The position numbers and the translations under genes were made by a program. This document shows, in pieces, positions 32,358-37,484 of a stretch of DNA of 37,484 nt; position 1 is the stretch's first letter; each line of letters opens with the position of its first letter. The stretch comes from Clostridia bacterium (GTDB taxonomy: Bacteria > Bacillota > Clostridia > Christensenellales > Aristaeellaceae): assembly GCA_024404245.1 (NCBI GenBank), contig JAKSQH010000014.1:1-37484 (forward strand). Direction: 5' to 3'. The notes beneath the pieces were generated by a model. That model made no database searches and had not been told where the DNA came from. It worked only from the letters and a program-made list of their open reading frames with translations.

Positions 32358-34243
32358 CACTGATCACTCCCTTCGACGCGGCAGACAACAGACGCGGGGT
32401 TCGCCTGTGTATCAAAATCATCGATAACCACGCGCGCGTTTCCCGTAACACCGTTGTCAAACAGCCAGCGGCTGAGCGGATTGATCAGCAGGCTCTCCAC
32501 CTGGTTTCCGATGCCGCGTCCGCCGTTGGACAGGTCACGCAGAGCGGCTTCGCGCAGATGATCGTAAGCGGTATCCCCGATCACGATCTCAATCTTTTTC
32601 TGTTCACGCAGGTTTTTGATGATCTTGTCCACCTGGCTGCGCAGAATCAGTTCCGCGGCCTCGGGGCGGATGTAGTCAAACACCACAATATTCTCACCGA
32701 TACGGTTCAGGATTTCGGGCCGGCCCAGCTCAAGCTTGAAATGATCCTCCACGGCGGAGCGCACCTTCGCGCGCACTTCATCATAGGTCATGTCCATCGT
32801 TACGTTCGGATGTCTGTTGCCGAACGCGTCCTTCACATAAATACCCAGATTGCTGGTGAAGATAATGATCGTCTCGCTGAAGTACACCGTATTGCCCTGA
32901 CCGTCCGTCATGCGGCCGTCCTCAAGGATCTGCAGGAACTTATCGAGGATGCTGGAGTGCGCCTTCTCGATTTCATCAAACAGCAGTATCGCGAAAGGAT
33001 TTTTCTTGACCGCGTTTGTCAGCTGACCGCCCGCTTCATATCCCACATATCCGGGAGGCGCGCCCATCAGTTTCTGGTCCGAATGGCTCTGTCCGTATTC
33101 GCTCATGTCAAAGCGGATACAGGTGCTCTCATCACCGAACAGCTTTTCAGCCAGTGCCTTGGCTGTTTCCGTTTTGCCGGTACCCGTCGGCCCCGCGAAA
33201 AACAGTACGCCCTTCGGTTTGGATGTGGATGAGGAGGAAAGCCCGTTCATCCCCGTCACGGCGCGCTTGACCACGTCAAGCGTCCTCTCCAGCGCGGCGT
33301 CCTGACCCTTGATACGCTTTTCAAAATCCTTCTTCGCGTTCTTCAGGCTGTCCACGCTCAGAGTACTCCAGGGGTTCTCCTTGATGCCGTATTTATACAG
33401 GTCCACGGCACTGCAGAAATCCCGCATCCGGATTCCCTCCAGCTTGCAGAGGCGGCGCGTCTCATCAAGTTCCGTAAAGGTCATACCCTCGGTCAGGCCG
33501 ACAAACTTTTCACGCAGTCTGTCCAGCTCGTCCGGATGCTCGGTATAATACGGCATATCCTGCCGGTAGACCGTTCCGTCAAAGAAACTCGCGATATTTC
33601 CGCCGGCAATCATCCGTTTTCTTTCCTCGCGGTCCGGCGCTTCCAGTACAATCTTTTTGCATACCGGATTGTTCAGATAGAACCATGTCGGCAGGTCGTT
33701 CACTTTGTTCACAAGGATGATCAGCAGGTTCTGCTTTTTCCCCTGCGGTGTGCGTACAAAAGAAGCGGACAGCGCGCTCTGCAGCAGAATGTTGAAGCTG
33801 TTCACATCCTGCTGGTCTGTTCTTTCCGGCGTAATAATATAGTGGCTTGCCATTTCAAGCACGGTCACGGTGGCCTCACGCTGCTGGCACATCGCGCGGC
33901 GGATCACATTCGGTGCTGTTCCGGCATCGTTGCCCTTGAATTCGGCACGGATCGCGCCTTCCTTCACCTCGGAGCCTGTCAGAGCCGCGTACCCTTTGAG
34001 CATCTCCGGTTCATACGGATTCATAAACCCGACCAGGTTGGAATAGAAAACAACACGGCTGTAGCCCTGATCCCGGAACCATGTGTGCAGATATCGGCTC
34101 AGCGGAACGATTTCATCCTTTTTCAGGGAGCCTTCCACTGGATAGCGGTACTGATCCAGCACGTTTCCTTCAAAGATCAGCAGCGGTTTGATCGCGCTGA
34201 AGATCTCAAGCTCGCGGTGCCATTTGGATACCAAAGTTTCCAT
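32357..34243 (-). CDS. ClpB-like AAA+ ATPase with degenerate N-terminal AAA-like half
   Basis: A 628-residue protein. The C-terminal half (~310-620) is a full Clp/ClpB D2-type module: Walker A GPTGTGKT (351-358), FDMSEYGQSHSDQKLMGAPP, Walker B LLFDEIEKAH, LGRPEILNRI carrying the arginine finger and GGRGIGNQVE at sensor 2. The IGF/IGL-type ClpP-docking loop of ClpA/ClpX is absent, so an unfoldase or disaggregase without ClpP is more likely. The N-terminal half (PLLIFEGNVLDQY, VVFYSNLVGF, NLLIILVNKVNDLP, IVLEAPDREERKRMIAGG) has AAA-like strand order but no Walker A. The start at 34243 fits GGGGG nine bases upstream; an ATG at 34252 would sit directly on that site. It is translationally coupled to the next gene. 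Confidence 0.85.
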   Translation of the reverse strand: METLVSKWHRELEIFSAIKPLLIFEGNVLDQYRYPVEGSLKKDEIVPLSRYLHTWFRDQGYSRVVFYSNLVGFMNPYEPEMLKGYAALTGSEVKEGAIRAEFKGNDAGTAPNVIRRAMCQQREATVTVLEMASHYIITPERTDQQDVNSFNILLQSALSASFVRTPQGKKQNLLIILVNKVNDLPTWFYLNNPVCKKIVLEAPDREERKRMIAGGNIASFFDGTVYRQDMPYYTEHPDELDRLREKFVGLTEGMTFTELDETRRLCKLEGIRMRDFCSAVDLYKYGIKENPWSTLSVDSLKNAKKDFEKRIKGQDAALERTLDVVKRAVTGMNGLSSSSTSKPKGVLFFAGPTGTGKTETAKALAEKLFGDESTCIRFDMSEYGQSHSDQKLMGAPPGYVGYEAGGQLTNAVKKNPFAILLFDEIEKAHSSILDKFLQILEDGRMTDGQGNTVYFSETIIIFTSNLGIYVKDAFGNRHPNVTMDMTYDEVRAKVRSAVEDHFKLELGRPEILNRIGENIVVFDYIRPEAAELILRSQVDKIIKNLREQKKIEIVIGDTAYDHLREAALRDLSNGGRGIGNQVESLLINPLSRWLFDNGVTGNARVVIDDFDTQANPASVVCRVEGSDQ

Positions 34244-34273
34244 ACTGATCATCCCCCTGTGTATTTCCGTTTC

Positions 34274-34302
34274 AGTATATCACAAAAAGCGCTGTGTACA
34301 AA
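34274..34302 (-). promoter_or_regulatory. Promoter of the ClpB-like operon
   Basis: Minus strand TTTGTA (34297-34302) and TATACT (34274-34279) with 17-base spacing and an extended TG (TGATATACT). Confidence 0.7.
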
Positions 34303-34320
34303 TATGCACGGCGTGTATTG

Positions 34321-34349
34321 TTGAGATTCATCAAAAAATAATGTATAAT
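34321..34349 (+). promoter_or_regulatory. Promoter of the secreted repeat protein gene
   Basis: TTGAGA (34321-34326) and a perfect TATAAT (34344-34349) with 17-base spacing. It leaves a leader of ~77 bases before the ATG at 34434. Confidence 0.85.
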
Positions 34350-34433
34350 TTAGAAGATCATGGAATTATTCTGTCCCGTACTTCGTATATATTGATGAAA
34401 CCGATCCGTGATCGCACTAAGGAGGGCTGAGCA

Positions 34434-37340
34434 ATGTTCAACAAAAAACTGTTCGGTGTGTTCATTTCGCTGCTCGCGGCGCTGGCGCTCATCACCGGCA
34501 TCGCCATGGCGGACGGGTTCGCTTCCGTATCCGGCGACGCGCCGGTCAGCGGTCTCGCGGGCGAAACCGTTACGTTCACCGTTACTTCCTACGGCAGCGC
34601 CAAGGTCACACTTTTCATGTATCCAGGCACTGCCTCACTTGTCCGCTCAGGCAAAACCACCACTGAGTCGGGTAAGTACGGTGCCTATATGGTTACCTGC
34701 GGCAATAAACTGATTTCCTGGTACAACCGTGCCGGAAATTACCCCATTGAAGCCGGCGTAAGCCAGTATGTGAACAGGGATACCCTTGTTATGAGTTTCT
34801 CATCCGCCGGCAGCTATGAGATTACTGTCACCCCGTTCACCAATGAACAGCTGAACACGCTCTGGGGTAACAATTACTTTACCGGATGGGTTGAGTACCC
34901 GGCCTGGGAATGCACTTCCTCCGTCAATTGTGACATTTCCAATATTATCACCACCGGTTCGGGCGATCCGTTTGAGATTGACTTCTCCGAACCCGCCGCC
35001 AACACGGTCGCGATCCGTTATGAAGACACGGCCGGCAATCTGATCAATTACGAAACCCGTACGCTCGTCTCTTCCGGATACATCAGGGCCGCGGAGCTTA
35101 CCGGATATACCGCTGTGTCCGATACCACCCGCTATGTATCCGTAGCCGGCGGCGTATGCACTCCTTCTACCGTCACCTTTGTTTATCAGAAGAATGCCGC
35201 CGGTGCCGAACTGCAGGTTCTGTGCAAGGATCAGAACGGCATCCTGATCGACAGCGAAACCCGTATCATTACCAAAAACACTTACGTTTATCCGAAGGAA
35301 ATCACCGGGTACACCGCGCCCGCCGGCAGATACGTAACATATCTTTCCTCCAGAAACGTCTGTTCTCCCGCCACGCTCACCTTCGTTTATACGAAGAAGT
35401 CATCCGCCGCGACGCTGAAGATCAATTATGTGGATCAGGACGGCATTCTGCTTGATTCCGAAACAAGAACGATCTCAGCCAGCACCACGGTCAGCGGCAA
35501 GGAGATCGCGGGCTACAAGCTGCTGTCAGGCAGCCGTACCGTTACATACAGCAAAAACGGCACCTGTTCTCCCTCCACCGTTACCTTCACTTACAGCAAA
35601 AACGCGACATACGCGACGCTCACCATCCGCTACACGGATCAGAGCGGGAACATCCTTGACACGGAAACGCGTAAGATCACCAGGGATACCACAATTTCCG
35701 GCAAGGAAATCTCCGGATACACCCTGCAGACAGGCAGCCGCTATGTGACCTACCTCGGCAACGGCACATGCTCGCCTTCCACCGTCACCTTCGCCTACAG
35801 CAAAAACGCGACATACGCGACGCTCACCATCCGCTATAAGGATGAAAACGGCAACCTTCTTGACACGGAAACCCGCAAGATCACGAAGAAGACCACCGTC
35901 ACCGGCAAGGAGATTTCCGGCTACACACTGCTGACCGGCAGCACTGTTGTCACGTACAGCAACGGTACCTGCTCCCCCTCCACCGTCACCTTCACTTACA
36001 GGAAAAACGCGACGTACGCGGTCCTGACCGTTTACTATGAGGATGAGGACGGCAATATCCTTGATACGGAAACGCGCAAAATCACCAAGAATACAAAGAT
36101 CTCCGGCAAGGAAATCCCCGGTTACACCCTGCTTACAGGCAGCCGCAGCATCTCCTATCTGGGAGACGGCTTCTGCTCTCCCGACACAGTGACCTTCACC
36201 TACAGATATGTCAATCCGGAAGTCACCGTTGAGATCCTCGGCTATGACGAAAACGACGTCCGCCTGTACAAGGCAAACCGCACCATGCTGGAAAGTGGTT
36301 ATGTCACACCCCGCGATGTGGAAGGCTACACCTGCACTTCCGGCAAGAAGTACGTTGAGATCTCCGGCGGCACCGCCAATCCCTCGTCCGTCCGCTTCTA
36401 TTACCGCAGGAACGCGAAGAGCGGCAAGCTTATCATCGAATACAAGGATGAGAACGGCAGCATGCTTGACCGCGAGGAAAGGACTATCAAAGAATCCGGC
36501 ACTGTTTCCGGCAAAGAAATTGACGGCTATGTGCTCACCACAGATGATCAGTATGTGACGCTGGACACCGTAAACGGCATCTGCGATCCCGCGTCGGTCA
36601 CCTTCACCTATGTCAAGAACAAGACCGGTTCCGTGAAGGTCACCTATAAGGATACTGACGGCAACGTGCTCGACAGTGAGAAAGTCAAGATCAAGAAAGC
36701 CAGCGCCACTGTATCCGGCAAGAAGATTGACGGCTATGTGCTGATCACCGACGCGCAGAAAGTAACGCTGAACCTGCGCACAGGCGAATGCAAGCCCGCC
36801 TCCCTGACCTTCACCTACCGTTCCGCCGCGGGCGCTTCCGAAGAAGCGACAGACGCCAAAATGATCATGGCTCAGGCCCGCACTCCAGCCAAAGCGTATT
36901 ATGAGGATAAGAACAATCAGCAGCAGAGCCTGAATAAAGACAGCTTTGCCGCGCTGAAGGACGGCAACGGCGCCACTTCCTGGACAAACACCTACTGGGG
37001 CGTTGTTGACAAGAGTGAAGACCCGGATCTGACATTCACCTACAAGGGTGATACCGTCAGCTACATCTGGTTCCGTAACGGTGACTATTCCGGAAACAAG
37101 AACACCTACCAGAAGGCCAGCCGTCCGAATGAAATCACTGTCAAGGTTTACTGCGACAACGGAACCGTAACAAAGAAACTTACGCTGGATCAATCCTGGC
37201 AGGCCGGTATTGACGGCTGGCAGTGCATCGATCTCGGTCAGGTCTGCACAGGTGTAACAAAAATCACCTTCAACTTCTGGAACTTTAAGCAGGGCGACAG
37301 CGGATACAAGTACTTCATTTCCGATATCGTTGCCAACTGA
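34434..37340 (+). CDS. Large secreted protein with nine MucBP-like repeats and a C-terminal binding module
   Basis: A 968-residue exported protein. A signal peptide (MFNKKLFGVFISLLAALALI, cut after AMA near residue 26) precedes an N-terminal beta domain (~27-189). Nine repeats of ~68 residues follow (~190-802), each on the plan xYxDxxGxxLDxETRxI, GKEIxGYxLxTG, VTY and CSPSTVTFTY, like MucBP repeats that bind mucin or other glycans. One cysteine recurs before Pro in eight of the nine (CTP, CSP, CDP, CKP); repeat seven has NPSSV instead. The C-terminal ~165 residues (LNKDSFAALKDGNGATSWTN onward) look like a discoidin-type glycan-binding domain. No LPXTG anchor or S-layer domain is present, so it is probably released or held non-covalently. 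It has a strong promoter, AAGGAGGG at 34419-34426 and a strong terminator. Confidence 0.85.
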   Translation: MFNKKLFGVFISLLAALALITGIAMADGFASVSGDAPVSGLAGETVTFTVTSYGSAKVTLFMYPGTASLVRSGKTTTESGKYGAYMVTCGNKLISWYNRAGNYPIEAGVSQYVNRDTLVMSFSSAGSYEITVTPFTNEQLNTLWGNNYFTGWVEYPAWECTSSVNCDISNIITTGSGDPFEIDFSEPAANTVAIRYEDTAGNLINYETRTLVSSGYIRAAELTGYTAVSDTTRYVSVAGGVCTPSTVTFVYQKNAAGAELQVLCKDQNGILIDSETRIITKNTYVYPKEITGYTAPAGRYVTYLSSRNVCSPATLTFVYTKKSSAATLKINYVDQDGILLDSETRTISASTTVSGKEIAGYKLLSGSRTVTYSKNGTCSPSTVTFTYSKNATYATLTIRYTDQSGNILDTETRKITRDTTISGKEISGYTLQTGSRYVTYLGNGTCSPSTVTFAYSKNATYATLTIRYKDENGNLLDTETRKITKKTTVTGKEISGYTLLTGSTVVTYSNGTCSPSTVTFTYRKNATYAVLTVYYEDEDGNILDTETRKITKNTKISGKEIPGYTLLTGSRSISYLGDGFCSPDTVTFTYRYVNPEVTVEILGYDENDVRLYKANRTMLESGYVTPRDVEGYTCTSGKKYVEISGGTANPSSVRFYYRRNAKSGKLIIEYKDENGSMLDREERTIKESGTVSGKEIDGYVLTTDDQYVTLDTVNGICDPASVTFTYVKNKTGSVKVTYKDTDGNVLDSEKVKIKKASATVSGKKIDGYVLITDAQKVTLNLRTGECKPASLTFTYRSAAGASEEATDAKMIMAQARTPAKAYYEDKNNQQQSLNKDSFAALKDGNGATSWTNTYWGVVDKSEDPDLTFTYKGDTVSYIWFRNGDYSGNKNTYQKASRPNEITVKVYCDNGTVTKKLTLDQSWQAGIDGWQCIDLGQVCTGVTKITFNFWNFKQGDSGYKYFISDIVAN
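35592..35632 (+). repeat. 41-bp direct repeat within the repeat gene, copy 1
   Basis: Identical to 35796-35836 and exactly 204 bases (68 codons) from it. It spans the junction of neighbouring protein repeats (YSKNATYATLTIR). Identity at the base level points to recent duplication or gene conversion of units. Confidence 0.9.
35796..35836 (+). repeat. 41-bp direct repeat within the repeat gene, copy 2
   Basis: Second copy of the 35592-35632 sequence, one protein repeat further on. Slippage between the copies would add or remove exactly one 68-residue unit in frame. Confidence 0.9.
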
Positions 37341-37358
37341 TCCCCGCACCTGCAGCGA

Positions 37359-37393
37359 AACCCCGTCCGCTAACGCGGACGGGGTTCTTTTTG
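37359..37393 (+). terminator. Rho-independent terminator of the repeat protein gene
   Basis: A perfect 12-bp stem, AACCCCGTCCGC (37359-37370) with GCGGACGGGGTT (37375-37386), a TAAC loop and CTTTTTGG after it. The remaining ~90 bases to the window end show no gene. Confidence 0.92.
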
Positions 37394-37484
37394 GTTCTTC
37401 ACCGAAAGCTCAACTGTCAAAAACGCATGATGCGAAGGTTTCCAAAGGGAAATCTCATTCACGACCGCCGGTGGCGGAAATTTC

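Noticed and set aside
35001-36840. CRISPR-like periodic repeats
   Set aside because: The ~204-base period is coding repeats in one reading frame, far too long and too divergent for a CRISPR array.
34434-37340. Cell-wall sorting signal or S-layer domain on the repeat protein
   Set aside because: The C-terminus ends in a folded binding-type module (YKYFISDIVAN) with no LPXTG, hydrophobic tail or SLH repeat.
35526-37349. A 607-codon open frame antisense to the secreted repeat protein
   Set aside because: It mirrors the repeats of the plus-strand gene, has no ribosome binding site or recognisable family, and arises from biased codon use in the repeats.
37394-37484. A possible new gene at the right edge
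   Set aside because: After the terminator there is no start with a ribosome binding site and no open frame of useful length.

Overview
The window looks like a chromosomal segment of an anaerobic, carbohydrate-fermenting member of the Clostridia (Firmicutes). This is inferred from gene content: cellobiose phosphorylase, an ECF vitamin-transporter subunit, a DUF1667 flavoprotein operon, a DUF362 ferredoxin-like protein, a YbiT-like ABC-F protein, strong GGAGG ribosome binding sites, and a mini-element with the GGGACGGTTCT ends seen around Firmicutes REP-type transposases. Most genes are GC-rich with many GCG and CGC codons. The first 3.6 kb is visibly more AT-rich outside the Rhs core pieces. 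No rRNA, tRNA or CRISPR array was seen. The genus cannot be fixed from the sequence; rumen or gut Christensenellales-like bacteria would fit.

Layout. (1) 1-4255 is a polymorphic-toxin locus. It holds the end of an Rhs protein with a glycine-rich membrane-type toxin tip, a membrane immunity candidate, an orphan Rhs-CT cassette with a PD-(D/E)XK nuclease-like tip, its immunity candidate, and an internal Rhs remnant. (2) 4256-4570 is a decayed REP-transposase mini-element followed by a terminator. (3) 4626-6333 is a leftward TetR/RpiB/GNAT group with a double operator over its promoter. (4) 6393-12108 carries mostly rightward housekeeping genes (ECF S component, PHP phosphoesterase, P-loop kinase, malic enzyme, a small double-glycine-leader SH3 protein), a leftward DUF362 gene and a collapsed pyruvate kinase pseudogene. 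(5) 12115-16158 holds a HAD-IIA phosphatase and a three-gene GlpA-like/GlpB-like/DUF1667 redox operon. (6) 16217-21479 holds a MATE transporter, an E2-like acyltransferase lacking its catalytic His, and a TldD/TldE pair. (7) 21599-25783 is a cellobiose phosphorylase and an (alpha/alpha)6-barrel glycosidase, with a LacI-type operator at the phosphorylase promoter. (8) 25927-31659 runs rightward: a small unknown protein, a PepV-like dipeptidase, an ABC-F ATPase and a P-type cation ATPase. (9) 31704-34243 is a two-gene leftward operon of a ClpB-like AAA+ protein and an unknown partner. (10) 34434-37340 is a large secreted protein with nine MucBP-like repeats and a C-terminal carbohydrate-binding-like module.

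How the parts fit. The cellobiose phosphorylase and glycosidase feed phosphorylated sugar into glycolysis, where malic enzyme and RpiB also act; the only pyruvate kinase sequence here is a remnant. The Rhs cassettes, the secreted repeat protein and the SH3 peptide face other cells or surfaces. The best candidates for undescribed biology are the Rhs cassette array with its two unassigned immunity proteins, the ClpB-like/partner pair, the double-glycine-leader SH3 protein, and the repeat protein with one regularly placed cysteine per repeat.
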